The notes: generated by a model not told the origin, from the sequence alone. A DNA stretch of 42,790 nt from an uncultured Christensenellaceae bacterium (GCA_910587365.1 CAJUKJ010000004.1:1-42790); one strand, 5' to 3'; numbered from the stretch's first letter, positions 32,235-41,432 are shown. Numbers and translations: made by a program.

Positions 32235-33458
32235 TTAATTTGTTTTATTAAAGCTTGTTACGAAAAACCCTGCGCCGAGAGAGATATGCGGAAGGAATTG
32301 CAAACCGAATTTCGTCTTGCGGTGGGCAAGAGGGCTGTCGAGAATATCAAGCGAGTATTCCTTATGATTTTGCAAAAACGAATAGACGACGCTGTCGTTC
32401 TCCTCAGGCAACACCGAGCAGGTGGAATAAAACAGTTTGCCGCCGCTTTTAACGTAGCGTGAACAGTTTTCCAAAATTGCAAACTGAATTTTATTTAGTT
32501 CGGCTATATCCTCTTCTTTTCTGAAAAGCTTTATGTCGGGATTTTCGTTAATTACCCCCGTACCCGAACAGGGGACGTCGCAAAGGACGGCGTCGAAAGC
32601 GTTTTCAAATTCAGGTTTAAACTGCGACGAGTCCGCCTGCATTGCGGTTATATTTCTCGCGCCCATTCTCTGCGCGTAGGAGTTGATAAGCTCCACCCTG
32701 TGCGGATGCAGCTCGCACGAAGTGACAACGCCGCACTTCCCCGAAAGAAGAACGGACTTGCCGCCGGGGGCGGCGCACGCGTCAAGCAATTTTCCGCACG
32801 CGGGAATTAAGTTACAGATTGCAACCGAACCCACGGACTGAAACGTATAATCGCCTGAGAAGAATCCCTCGTCGCGGGTAAAGTTTTTGAAAATGAAAAC
32901 ATTTTCAAACGGCGTAGCTATATGCTGTTTGTCAAGGTATTTTTCTTCTTTTCCCGTAAACCGCACGCACACGCCCTGTGACGGCGCGGAAAGAATTTCT
33001 GCCGCTTCCCCCTTGTAGCTGCGCCTTAATTTTTTAACGAGCCATATCGGGGAGCTTGTTTCAAGCGAAATTTTTTCTTCCGCTTTTTCGGGAAGGGCGG
33101 GAATTTTATACGAACGCAGAAAAGCGTTTACGAAGCCTTCCGTCCCCTCTTTGCCGAGTTTTTTAACAAGCTCTACCGCGCTGTCCACAACCATATAATC
33201 GTGCTTGTCCATAAATTCAAGCATATACAGCGCAATTTTCAAGATTATTTTAACCGTACTTTTGGGCGGTTTTTTTGTATTTGCCCCTATAATATGCGTG
33301 AGATAAATATCTTTTTCAAGCACCCCGTAGCAAATTTTTACCGTGCGCGCCTTATTGATATACTCGATAGGCGTTTCCGCTATGGACTGTTTTAAGTATT
33401 TACCCCCTTGATATACCTTGGTCAATATTAAATAGGGGTCGTATATTGGATTAGTCAA
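32235..33458 (-). CDS. rsmB: 16S rRNA (cytosine-967-C5) methyltransferase
   Basis: 407 aa from a TTG start that overlaps the end of fmt by 8 nt. N-terminal NusB-like domain (about 1-130), then a Rossmann SAM domain with LLDACAAPGGKS, catalytic CDVPCSGTGVI and FYSTCSVLPEEN. No clear upstream ribosome site; it is probably coupled to fmt. Confidence 0.93.
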   Translation of the reverse strand: MTNPIYDPYLILTKVYQGGKYLKQSIAETPIEYINKARTVKICYGVLEKDIYLTHIIGANTKKPPKSTVKIILKIALYMLEFMDKHDYMVVDSAVELVKKLGKEGTEGFVNAFLRSYKIPALPEKAEEKISLETSSPIWLVKKLRRSYKGEAAEILSAPSQGVCVRFTGKEEKYLDKQHIATPFENVFIFKNFTRDEGFFSGDYTFQSVGSVAICNLIPACGKLLDACAAPGGKSVLLSGKCGVVTSCELHPHRVELINSYAQRMGARNITAMQADSSQFKPEFENAFDAVLCDVPCSGTGVINENPDIKLFRKEEDIAELNKIQFAILENCSRYVKSGGKLFYSTCSVLPEENDSVVYSFLQNHKEYSLDILDSPLAHRKTKFGLQFLPHISLGAGFFVTSFNKTN

Positions 33459-34362
33459 GCCTGTCGCCCGCCTTTATTTTTCTGCCGTTGACAAAATCGG
33501 CGGCGGTCATTTTTTTACCGCCTGCGAGAAGCAGCTCTTTAACAACTATCCCGCCCCGCCCGCATTTGACGGTTATGCCGCGTTTGTCGGCACATATTAC
33601 CGTACCAATCGCGCCGTCCGCGTCCGTTTCTTCGGCTTTTAAAATATTAAGAACGTTTCCGTTGAAATTGCAATAGGCCATCGGCTGGGGATTCATTGCG
33701 CGGATTAGACGGCATATATCCCCCGACGAATGCGAAAAATCAATCTTCCCGTCCTCTTTTTGTATCTTTTTGCAATAGGTGGCTTTTGCGCTGTCCTGCA
33801 TCAGCAGCTGTGTCTGTCCGCTTTGGATAAGCTCCACCGCATCGACAGCCGCCTCAGCCGAAAGCGAGGAAAGGGCGTCCTGCAATTCGCCGTAAGTCTT
33901 GTTGCCGATTTCACACCTTTTAACGAGAAGTATATCCCCCGTATCGAGCGAAAGCTCGGTCTTCATAACGGTAACCCCCGTATGCGTTTCCCCCGCGAGT
34001 ATTGCCGACTGAATGGGCGAGGCACCGCGGAACCGAGGTAAAAGGGACGCGTGCATATTCCATACGCCCGAAGGGAAACAGTCCAACACATCCTGCGTTA
34101 AAAGCTGACCGTAGGCACAGGTTATCATTATATCCGCGCCGAGGGCTTTAACCTCGGTTGCGTGTTCCCTTATCCTGTTGAAGTCGAAAACGGGTAAACC
34201 GAGTTCGCTCGCCTTGACCTTTACGGGCGTGGGCGTAAGAATTTTTTTTCTGCCGACAGGCTTGTCGGGTTGGGTAATCACTGCGCATAGACCGAACTTT
34301 TCGTGAAGGGCGCACAGCGCGGGAACGGAGTATTCGGGCGAGCCTGCAAATACAATCTTCAT
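33451..34362 (-). CDS. fmt: Methionyl-tRNA formyltransferase
   Basis: 303 aa. Formylates initiator Met-tRNA. Catalytic region NMHASLLPRFRGASPIQSAILAGETHTGVTVM, then C-terminal OB-like domain. GAGGT before ATG. Follows def, the deformylase that undoes its mark after translation. Confidence 0.96.
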   Translation of the reverse strand: MKIVFAGSPEYSVPALCALHEKFGLCAVITQPDKPVGRKKILTPTPVKVKASELGLPVFDFNRIREHATEVKALGADIMITCAYGQLLTQDVLDCFPSGVWNMHASLLPRFRGASPIQSAILAGETHTGVTVMKTELSLDTGDILLVKRCEIGNKTYGELQDALSSLSAEAAVDAVELIQSGQTQLLMQDSAKATYCKKIQKEDGKIDFSHSSGDICRLIRAMNPQPMAYCNFNGNVLNILKAEETDADGAIGTVICADKRGITVKCGRGGIVVKELLLAGGKKMTAADFVNGRKIKAGDRLD

Positions 34363-34436
34363 TTATTACCTCTTAATCTAATATTACCGAGCGCGCCCCT
34401 GATTGCGGGACGCATTTTTTCAATTTGTTATTCTTT

Positions 34437-34898
34437 TCAATCCTCTTCGGGTAAATCGTAAACTTCTATTGCCTTGTCCGTATACAGTATGCCGTCGAGG
34501 TGGTCAAGCTCGTGACAAACGGCGCGGGCAAAAAATCCTTCCGCCGTGAGCTTGTGTTTTTTACCCTTGCGGTCGCGGTATTCCGCTTTGACCTTGTTGG
34601 GGCGCGTAACCGTGCCTTGCTTGCCCTTAACCGAAAGACAGCCCTCGGGACCAGTCTGCTCGCCCTTGGTTGAAAATATTACGGGATTTACCATCTCGAA
34701 ATACCCCTCTTCCACGTCGATGACGACAACGCGCTTTGCAATGCCTATCTGCGGCGCGGCAAGCCCCGCGCCCTGTTCCGCACGGACGGTTTCCTTCATA
34801 TCGTCCAAAAGCGAGGCAAGCTCGCCGTTGAAGCTTTTGACCTCCTCGCACCTTTGTCTTAAAACGGGTTCGCCCGTCTGTACTACGAATTTTCTCAT
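34437..34898 (-). CDS. def: Peptide deformylase
   Basis: 153 aa from ATG 34898, with AAGGTG just upstream; a GTG at 34904 is less likely. Three family motifs: GAGLAAPQIG, EGCLS and HELDHLDG supply the metal Cys and two His plus the catalytic Glu. Confidence 0.96.
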   Translation of the reverse strand: MRKFVVQTGEPVLRQRCEEVKSFNGELASLLDDMKETVRAEQGAGLAAPQIGIAKRVVVIDVEEGYFEMVNPVIFSTKGEQTGPEGCLSVKGKQGTVTRPNKVKAEYRDRKGKKHKLTAEGFFARAVCHELDHLDGILYTDKAIEVYDLPEED

Positions 34899-34932
34899 AA
34901 CCACACCTTGTTAAAATTTTATAATAACTTGT

Positions 34933-37104
34933 TTACGATAAATTAATCGGGTTCTCTTCCACGTAAACCAGACAGTTTGCCGAAGTATTTTTAACTGCTA
35001 TATCGTAAATTTTATCAATAAGCGCGTAACCTTTCAGGCGCATTAAAACCTGATAGCGCAGCTTGCCCTGTATCTTTTTTATCGGCGAATGCATCTTATT
35101 GAAAAAGATAAATTCGTCCGGATGCGTTTTCCGCAATTCATCGATTGAAAAGTAAACGTTTTTCAACGCTTCCAAAGCGGCGTCCCCCTTTTCGGAGGTA
35201 ACCATAACCCTGCAAATAAGCGAATAGGGCGGAAAGCCCGTCGCCTTACGCAAGGAAATTTCGTTGTTGAAAAATCCTGCATAGTCGTAATTCGTGGCGT
35301 AGCGCAGTATGTAATTTTCGGGCGAACAGGTCTGCAAAACCACTTTGCCCGCTTCGCCCGAACGCCCGCTTCTGCCCGAGACCTGCGTTATAAGCTGAAA
35401 GGTTCTTTCCCCGCTTCTGTAATCGGAAAAATGCAGACTCATATCCGCGTCGAGTATTCCCACCAGAGTTACAGAGGGGAAGTCGTGTCCCTTTGCTATC
35501 ATCTGCGTCCCTACGAGAATGTCGGCTTTCTTTTCCGAGAACTGTTTCAATATGTTGTAATGCCCGTCCTTACCCGAAACAGAGTCGTTATCCATACGGA
35601 TAATGCGTGCCGAAGGGAAAAGCGTTTTTAAGTCGGAAACGACTTTCTGGGTACCCGTACCGTTATATAAAACGTGCCTGCCCCCGCAGTCGGGACATGC
35701 TGTAAGCATACGGTACTTCGCACCGCAATAGTGGCACTTCAAACAATTTTCTTCGCTGTGGTAGGTTAAGGTAACGTCGCAGTTTTCGCATTTGGCTACG
35801 TAGCCGCAGTCGCGGCACATAACCGTTTTAGAATATCCGCGTCTGTTTAAAAATATAATTGCCTGGTTTCCGCTTTTAAGCGTTTCGTCAAGCTCTTCAC
35901 GCAACGCCTTGGAAAAAACCGTGTTGTTGCCTCTTTTTACTTCCCTGCGCATATCGGCGATTATAATTTCGGGCAGGGGCTTTTTGTTTATACGTTCTGT
36001 AAGGGTTATAAGCCCGTACTCTCCCCCGCTTGCCTTTACGTATGTTTCAACCGACGGGGTAGCACTGCCGAGAACTAATTTCGCGCCGTTGTACTCCGCA
36101 CGCATTTTAGCAATTTCCACGGTGGAATAGCGTGGCGCGGATTCGCTCACGTATGAAGAGTCGTGTTCTTCGTCGATTATAATCGCGCCTATATTTTCAA
36201 GCGGCGCAAAGACCGCGCTGCGCGCGCCTATGGCTATCTTCGCCTCGCCAGAACGGAGCCTTTGCCATTCGTCGAACCTTTCGCCCGCGGAAAGACCGCT
36301 GTGCAAAATCGCAGCCGCCCCGCCGAACCTGCCGCGAAGCTGCATAAGCATCTGCGGAGTCAGCGAAATTTCGGGGACGAGAAAGATAGCCGTCCTGCCC
36401 CTTTGGATTTCGCGGGCGATGACGCTTAAATATATTTCCGTTTTGCCGCTGCCCGTAACGCCGTGAATGAGATGAACTGTTTTTTCCGAGCATTCTATTT
36501 CTTCAAGCGCGGACTGCTGGGCGGGGGTTAACGTCCTTGCTTCGCCCGCGGCGGGAAGTCCCGCGAAAGGATTTCTTGCAACCTTACGCTTTTCAATTCT
36601 TACCGCACCCTTGTCCGCAAGCGAATTTACCGCACCGCGGCCGAACGTATCGCACAGGTGCGTATATTCGCACTCCCCTTTTTCTTCAATAAAGCTCAGT
36701 GCCTGCGCCTGTTTTTTTGCGGAAGCCGAAAGCTTGATATCCGCGCTTACGAAAACCGCATAGTTTTTGTACGCCTCGCGCACTTTGCCGAGCCGCATTT
36801 CCGAGGGTAGAAAAAGCCTGAGCGCGACCGCCTTTGGTACGCGGTAGCGGGAAGAAATTTTCTGCATAAGCGAGAAGCATTCGGGAATAAGCGCGGGCTG
36901 CTCGTCGAAAATTTCGGCTATGGGTTTTACCTTTTCGGGAGAATATGCCGAAGCGCGGCTTACGCCTATGACGAAGCCGTCTATAACACGCCCCCCGAAA
37001 GGAACCTTTACCCTGCTGCCGACTTTTACGCCGTCGGGGCAGGAATACTCGAAAATTCTGTCCACCTGACTGTGGGCTATATCAACGATAACCTGTGCAA
37101 ACAA
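34933..37104 (-). CDS. priA: Primosomal helicase PriA
   Basis: 724 aa from a TTG at 37104 (MFAQVIVDIAHSQVDRIFEY), with AAGG 7 nt upstream. A longer frame to ATG 37152 passes through a strong hairpin and has no family similarity, so it is rejected. 3'-DNA-binding domain, Walker A GVTGSGKTEIY, DEEH box, eight-Cys zinc region (CRDCGYVAKCENCD; CLKCHYCG; CPDCGG) and helicase motif VSGRSGRSGEAG. Restarts stalled replication forks. Cotranscribed with rpoZ and def. The Bacillus coaBC gene that normally precedes it is absent. Confidence 0.95.
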   Translation of the reverse strand: MFAQVIVDIAHSQVDRIFEYSCPDGVKVGSRVKVPFGGRVIDGFVIGVSRASAYSPEKVKPIAEIFDEQPALIPECFSLMQKISSRYRVPKAVALRLFLPSEMRLGKVREAYKNYAVFVSADIKLSASAKKQAQALSFIEEKGECEYTHLCDTFGRGAVNSLADKGAVRIEKRKVARNPFAGLPAAGEARTLTPAQQSALEEIECSEKTVHLIHGVTGSGKTEIYLSVIAREIQRGRTAIFLVPEISLTPQMLMQLRGRFGGAAAILHSGLSAGERFDEWQRLRSGEAKIAIGARSAVFAPLENIGAIIIDEEHDSSYVSESAPRYSTVEIAKMRAEYNGAKLVLGSATPSVETYVKASGGEYGLITLTERINKKPLPEIIIADMRREVKRGNNTVFSKALREELDETLKSGNQAIIFLNRRGYSKTVMCRDCGYVAKCENCDVTLTYHSEENCLKCHYCGAKYRMLTACPDCGGRHVLYNGTGTQKVVSDLKTLFPSARIIRMDNDSVSGKDGHYNILKQFSEKKADILVGTQMIAKGHDFPSVTLVGILDADMSLHFSDYRSGERTFQLITQVSGRSGRSGEAGKVVLQTCSPENYILRYATNYDYAGFFNNEISLRKATGFPPYSLICRVMVTSEKGDAALEALKNVYFSIDELRKTHPDEFIFFNKMHSPIKKIQGKLRYQVLMRLKGYALIDKIYDIAVKNTSANCLVYVEENPINLS

Positions 37105-37123
37105 AACAATACCTTGAAAACTA

Positions 37124-37149
37124 CTGCGGTTTTCAGATGAAAACCGCAG
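37124..37149 (-). terminator. Hairpin between rpoZ and priA
   Basis: 11-bp stem CTGCGGTTTTC (37124-37134) with GAAAACCGCAG (37139-37149). TAGTTTTC follows on the minus strand, so termination would be partial. Confidence 0.65.
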
Positions 37150-37155
37150 CAAACA

Positions 37156-37374
37156 TTAGTCTTTAGTGCATTTGATTTTTCCGTCGGCAATCTCCTGACA
37201 CGCAACGGAGATTTCTTTGAGGTACTCCTCCGCGTTGGGTCCTTTTGCCATATGCTGTTCAAGAATTTGTCTTGCGCGCTTTGACGCTACGACGCAAAGG
37301 CAATATCTTGAAACGGGCTGCCCGTCTGTGCCGAGTTTGTCGATTAAAACGTCTACCGAAGGTTGATTTATCAT
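37156..37374 (-). CDS. rpoZ: RNA polymerase omega subunit
   Basis: 72 aa. SRYCLCVVASKRARQILEQ is the typical omega core. AAGGAG before ATG. Between gmk and priA, as in Bacillota. Confidence 0.9.
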   Translation of the reverse strand: MINQPSVDVLIDKLGTDGQPVSRYCLCVVASKRARQILEQHMAKGPNAEEYLKEISVACQEIADGKIKCTKD

Positions 37375-37384
37375 AGCTTCTCCT

Positions 37385-37933
37385 TTATCGCTTACTTTTG
37401 ATTATTTTTTCTATTTCCGCGACGGCGGTTTCAAGGTCGTCGTTTATTACCGTAAAGTCGTAACAGTCCTTTTTTGAAAGCTCGTATTCCATACGCTTTA
37501 CGCGCTTTTCGATAGTTTGCATATCCTCGCTTCCGCGTTTGATAAGGCGGGCTTTCAGCTCTTCTACGCTGGGCGGCAAAATCATTATCAAAATAGCTTC
37601 GGGATGCGCCTTTTTCGCTTGGAGCGCGCCGTCCACCTCTATTTCCAGAATTACGTCGTGCGTTTTAAGCTGTTCTTCGACAAAAGCTTTGGGCGTGCCG
37701 TAAAAATTATCGAAGTGGTTGGAATATTCCAAAAATCCGCCCTCTTCAACCATATCCGAAAACTTCTGCTTGGATATAAAGAAGTAGGAAACCCCGTCTT
37801 TTTCGCCCTTGCGGGGCGCGCGGGTCGTGCAGGAAATGCTCAGCGCAAAGCTGCCTTTTTTTAAAAGCTTTTTGACAATTGTCCCCTTGCCTACGCCCGA
37901 AGGACCTGATAAGATAATAAGTTTATGTTTCAT
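37385..37933 (-). CDS. gmk: Guanylate kinase
   Basis: 182 aa. Phosphorylates GMP to GDP. Walker A SGPSGVGKGTI, GMP-binding region SCTTRAPRKGEKDGVSYFF, EYSNHFDNFYGTP and DVILEIEVDGA. No clear ribosome site; 25 nt after the edge of repeat C. remA, which usually lies between yicC and gmk in Bacillus, is missing. Confidence 0.96.
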   Translation of the reverse strand: MKHKLIILSGPSGVGKGTIVKKLLKKGSFALSISCTTRAPRKGEKDGVSYFFISKQKFSDMVEEGGFLEYSNHFDNFYGTPKAFVEEQLKTHDVILEIEVDGALQAKKAHPEAILIMILPPSVEELKARLIKRGSEDMQTIEKRVKRMEYELSKKDCYDFTVINDDLETAVAEIEKIIKSKR

Positions 37934-37958
37934 AGAAGTAAAAAATTATCGGATATCT

Positions 37959-38079
37959 ATAAATGCGGAGATGCGGGCAAGACAAGTAACGCGCGTATTT
38001 TTCGAGGGAGCATACACAAAAGTGTGTAACCAAAAAAGCATTAGCGCGACGCCGTATTGCAAAGCATATTAGCATTTAT
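37959..38079. repeat. Structured intergenic repeat, copy C (yicC 3' end)
   Basis: 121 nt. Outer stem ATAAATGC (37959-37966) with GCATTTAT (38072-38079), ATGC/GCAT, GCAA/TTGC, CGCG/CGCG, TTTTT/AAAAA, GG/CC and apex ATACAC/GTGTGT with loop AAAA. Contains the invariant CAAGACAA and GTATTG. The right arm covers the yicC stop codon. Confidence 0.85.
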
Positions 38080-38951
38080 TCTACGTTCTGGACTTGTTCG
38101 CGCACCTTTTCGATTTCGTTTTTAAGCGCGAGTCCCAGTCTGGTTATTTCAAGGTCGTTGGACTTAGAACATATCGTATTCGTTTCGCGGTTAAATTCCT
38201 GAACGAGAAAATCGAGCTTTCTGCCGACTATCTCTTCCTTGCAGATTTCCCTGAACTGCGATATATGCGAATGAAGGCGTGTAAGCTCTTCGTCAATGTT
38301 GCTTTTGTCGGCAAACAGCGCGGCTTCCGTCAAAAGCCTGCCCTCGTCAACCTCGACGCCTTCTAAAATTTTTTTCATTTTGGTTTCGAGCTTGGTTTTG
38401 TAACCTTCCGCAACGAGAGGCGCGCGTTTTTCCACGTCGCTTACAAGACGCTCTATCGTGTCCATTCTTCTCAGCATATCGTCTTTAAGCTTTGCACCTT
38501 CCGTACTGCGCATACCGTTCAGATTTTCCAGCGCGCAGCCCAAAGCGGTTTTAAGTGCGTTTATACATTCGTCGTCGGCGGAACAAGAGTCCTCCGCCTT
38601 GATAACGTCGGGATAACGCAAAATACCCGTTACAGAAAAATCGTCCGCGGCGTCGGGGAAAAGGCTTTTTATCCGCCTTGCCGCCTCCGCGTATGCGGTT
38701 GCCGTACTTTCGTCAAGGTAGAGCGAACGCTGCTTGTCACGCTTGTCCGAAAAGCCGATGAACACGTCGGCGTGTCCGCGGGTAAGCTTTTCGCGGACAA
38801 TGGAACGCATAACGTCCTCATACGCGACGAAAAGGCGGGGACACTTTACGGAAACGTCAAGGTAGCGGTTGTTTACCGTTTTTACTTCGGCGGTAAGCTC
38901 TATCCCGCCCTCTTTATATTCGCCCCTGCCGTAACCGGTCATCGACAACAT
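38076..38951 (-). CDS. YicC-family endoribonuclease (YloC-like)
   Basis: 291 aa. MLSMTGYGRGE start, the C-terminal EELTRLHSHISQF and GRKLDFLVQEFNRETNTICSKSND are family signatures. E. coli YicC is a metal-dependent ribonuclease acting on small RNAs. First gene of the long operon, with GAGGGG before ATG. Confidence 0.93.
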   Translation of the reverse strand: MLSMTGYGRGEYKEGGIELTAEVKTVNNRYLDVSVKCPRLFVAYEDVMRSIVREKLTRGHADVFIGFSDKRDKQRSLYLDESTATAYAEAARRIKSLFPDAADDFSVTGILRYPDVIKAEDSCSADDECINALKTALGCALENLNGMRSTEGAKLKDDMLRRMDTIERLVSDVEKRAPLVAEGYKTKLETKMKKILEGVEVDEGRLLTEAALFADKSNIDEELTRLHSHISQFREICKEEIVGRKLDFLVQEFNRETNTICSKSNDLEITRLGLALKNEIEKVREQVQNVE

Positions 38952-38961
38952 ACGAAACCCC

Positions 38962-39015
38962 TCTTGCTATGGTTTTAATTATATTAATTATAGCAAGATA
39001 TTTTAAAAAATACAA
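38962..39015 (-). promoter_or_regulatory. Promoter and inverted repeat of the yicC operon
   Basis: Minus strand TTGTAT (39010-39015), 17-nt spacer, TATAAT (38987-38992). A 9-bp inverted repeat TCTTGCTAT (38962-38970) / ATAGCAAGA (38990-38998) flanks the predicted start and overlaps the -10 box, suiting a repressor site; this role is inference. Confidence 0.6.
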
Positions 39016-39026
39016 GCAGAATAAGT

Positions 39027-39072
39027 TCACAAATTTTTGTTTCTATTACGTGGAACAAAATTTTCGTGATTT
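39027..39072 (+). repeat. A/T hairpin repeat E, copy 2
   Basis: Plus strand AGTTCACAAATTTTT.GTTTCTATT, then GAACAAAATTTTCGTGATTT, matching the minus strand at 26080-26127. The following 39073-39190 holds several small hairpins (GGC..TGC/GCA.GCC; ATTTC/GAAAT) and no gene. Confidence 0.6.
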
Positions 39073-39214
39073 TATAGGCTATGCATCCCTTTGCACGCCT
39101 CAAATAAAAATTCCAGATAAAAGCCGCAGGTATGCACAATGGGTGCGCTTACCAAAAAGCGTCATTTCGTTGCGCCGTGAAATTAAATACGGCTAAGCAA
39201 AATAAAATATGCGT

Positions 39215-39886
39215 TTAATAGTCTTCGCTGTAATCGGAATACGCGCCGCGCGTCCGCGTGGTTATGACGTGGTAACGGTTGCCGGTATCGACCTCGAACA
39301 GCGTATAGGGCTGTGAGGACGAAGCTATTTCCCCCGAAATTTCAGAAAAATAAGCCATACTGCCCGCGCACATAATTATGGGTATACCGTAAAGATAGGA
39401 ATACGCGCGTATCAGTAGCGGCGGGATAGGATTTTTCAACTCCTCCATAAATACCGCGATTGCGTTGCAGCCGCAAAGCGACAACGCCTTTATACCGTCG
39501 GGGAACATCAAATCGTTTTCTATGCACAGCCCGATTTTATATCCCCCCACCGAATACACGCCGAGTCCCGCTCCGCTTTTATAGTCCTCGGTGTCGATGA
39601 CGTGGTTCATATCCGATATACCCAAAAGCTTGCCTTTGTCCGCAACGGAAACCGACTTGCGGAGTACGCCCCTGCTTTTTGTTTTACAACCGCACAAAAC
39701 GCCGCAGCCCGATTTTTTTGAAAGCCGCGCCGCATCCTCGAATTTATCCGTTAAGCCTTTAAGCTCGCTTTCGTAATCCACGTCGCCAAGCCCCTTAAAG
39801 CCGAACAGAGCCACGTCGCAATCGGGTAAGTCCTTAACGTCCTTTACGGCGTTATCCGCCACTACGCAAAATATCATACCATACAT
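39215..39886 (-). CDS. Nitrilase-fold protein, probably degenerate
   Basis: 223 aa, shorter than usual for carbon-nitrogen hydrolases (about 260-300). YKIGLCIENDLMFPDGIKALSLCGCNAIAVF aligns with the nitrilase Cys motif, so the nucleophile Cys is kept. The usual Glu (in a PE/E strand near the N-terminus) and the Lys of the triad are not at recognisable positions: DVALFGFKGLG and GISDMNHVID stand there instead. Possibly a non-catalytic relative. No ribosome site visible. Divergent from the M1 peptidase. Confidence 0.65.
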   Translation of the reverse strand: MYGMIFCVVADNAVKDVKDLPDCDVALFGFKGLGDVDYESELKGLTDKFEDAARLSKKSGCGVLCGCKTKSRGVLRKSVSVADKGKLLGISDMNHVIDTEDYKSGAGLGVYSVGGYKIGLCIENDLMFPDGIKALSLCGCNAIAVFMEELKNPIPPLLIRAYSYLYGIPIIMCAGSMAYFSEISGEIASSSQPYTLFEVDTGNRYHVITTRTRGAYSDYSEDY

Positions 39887-39972
39887 TTTATTTTAGTTTG
39901 AAAAAATGTGTTAAAAGGCAAGTCCGTTACATAAAATATTTTATCTTACCTATTAAAAACGAGAGGTGTAAC

Positions 39973-41424
39973 GTGAAAAAATTTATCTGTATTTTACTTA
40001 TCGTATGTGCTGCCGTGGCAACGCTTTCGCTTACGGCGTGCGGCAAACAGTCCGCCAAAGTCAGCGAATACGAAATATTCGCCATTTACGACAGTGAAAA
40101 CCGTTCGCTTAAAGGCACGGTGGACTTTACGTACTACAACAATACCGACAACGAGATTTCCGACCTTAAATTCAACCTTTACGGCAACGCCTTCCGCGAG
40201 GGTTCGGCGTTTGCGCCCGTTTCGCAAAGCTATGCAAACAAGGCGTACTATAACGGTGTTAATTACGGCGGTATGACCGTGGAAGCGGTTGAAAACTGTA
40301 CGGGCTGGAACGTAGGCGGCGAGGACGAAAATATACTTACCGTTACGCTGCTGACCCCCGTATATCCCGAAGAGAACGTAAAAATAACCATAAGCTACAC
40401 GTTAAACCTCGCGCTTATAAACCACCGCACGGGGGTTACCGAAAACACGGTAAACCTCGGCAATTTCTACCCCGTGCTGTGCGCTTACAGCCGTGAAGGA
40501 TTTGTGGAATGCCCCTACTATTATTGCGGCGACCCTTTCCTTTCGGAATGCGCAAATTATAAGGTAACAATCGATTTGCCCCCTGAATATGTTGCGGCTA
40601 CCAGCGGAAAACTTGACAGCGAAAGCACCGCAGCCGGCAGAAAGAAGTGTACCTATGAATTAAACAACGCCCGTGACTTTGCGATAGTGTTATCCGACAA
40701 GTTCCAGACTGCGACGCAGAACGTGAACGGCGTTGACGTATGCTACTACTATTATTCGGACACAAACCCGCAGGTAAGCCTTTCCGCAGCCTGCGAAAGC
40801 GTTAAGTATTTTTCCGAGGCGTTCGGCTCCTACGTATACCCCACACTTTCCGTAGTGCAGACGGGCTTTTGCTACGGCGGTATGGAATATCCCGCACTTA
40901 CTATGATAAGCGACGACCTCGATTCCGACAACAGCGTGTACACGATAGTCCACGAAAACGCGCATCAGTGGTGGTACGCTATGGTCGGCAGCGACCAGCT
41001 TAACTGCGCCTGGCAGGACGAAGGGCTTGCGGAATACAGTACGCTGCTGTTCTTTGAAAACCACCCCTCCTACGCGTTTACCCGCACGGGAATTATAGGC
41101 AGTGCAACAAAGGCTTACAGGGCTTACTATTCCGTATACAACCAGATTTTCGGCGAAGCGGACACGAGTATGAACCGCCACCTTAAAGACTATGAAAGCG
41201 AATACGAATATTCCAACATCGCTTATAACAAGGGGCTTATACTATTCGATACCCTGAGGCAGTCGATAGGCGACGAAAAATTTATGGCGGGACTTAAATC
41301 ATACTTTACCAAAAACGTTTACAAAATTGCTTCATACGAGGATTTGTGCGGCTGCTTTATCAGCGCGGGCGTGGATTTAGAGGGCTTTTTCTCATCCTTC
41401 GTAGAGGGGAAAATAGTAATTTAG
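39973..41424 (+). CDS. M1-family zinc metallopeptidase, lipoprotein
   Basis: 483 aa from GTG 39973, with GAGAGGTG upstream; a longer frame adds 25 basic residues without a signal logic. Lipobox LTAC after MKKFICILLIVCAAVATLS. The M1 exopeptidase motif GGMEYP (about residue 305) and zinc site HENAHQWW followed by DEGLAEYS are complete. Aminopeptidase of the outer membrane face; it may work with the M28 peptidase on peptides. A 14-bp palindrome ATAAAATATTTTAT (39931-39944) lies in its upstream region. Confidence 0.92.
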   Translation: MKKFICILLIVCAAVATLSLTACGKQSAKVSEYEIFAIYDSENRSLKGTVDFTYYNNTDNEISDLKFNLYGNAFREGSAFAPVSQSYANKAYYNGVNYGGMTVEAVENCTGWNVGGEDENILTVTLLTPVYPEENVKITISYTLNLALINHRTGVTENTVNLGNFYPVLCAYSREGFVECPYYYCGDPFLSECANYKVTIDLPPEYVAATSGKLDSESTAAGRKKCTYELNNARDFAIVLSDKFQTATQNVNGVDVCYYYYSDTNPQVSLSAACESVKYFSEAFGSYVYPTLSVVQTGFCYGGMEYPALTMISDDLDSDNSVYTIVHENAHQWWYAMVGSDQLNCAWQDEGLAEYSTLLFFENHPSYAFTRTGIIGSATKAYRAYYSVYNQIFGEADTSMNRHLKDYESEYEYSNIAYNKGLILFDTLRQSIGDEKFMAGLKSYFTKNVYKIASYEDLCGCFISAGVDLEGFFSSFVEGKIVI

Positions 41425-41432
41425 TCTGCCCC

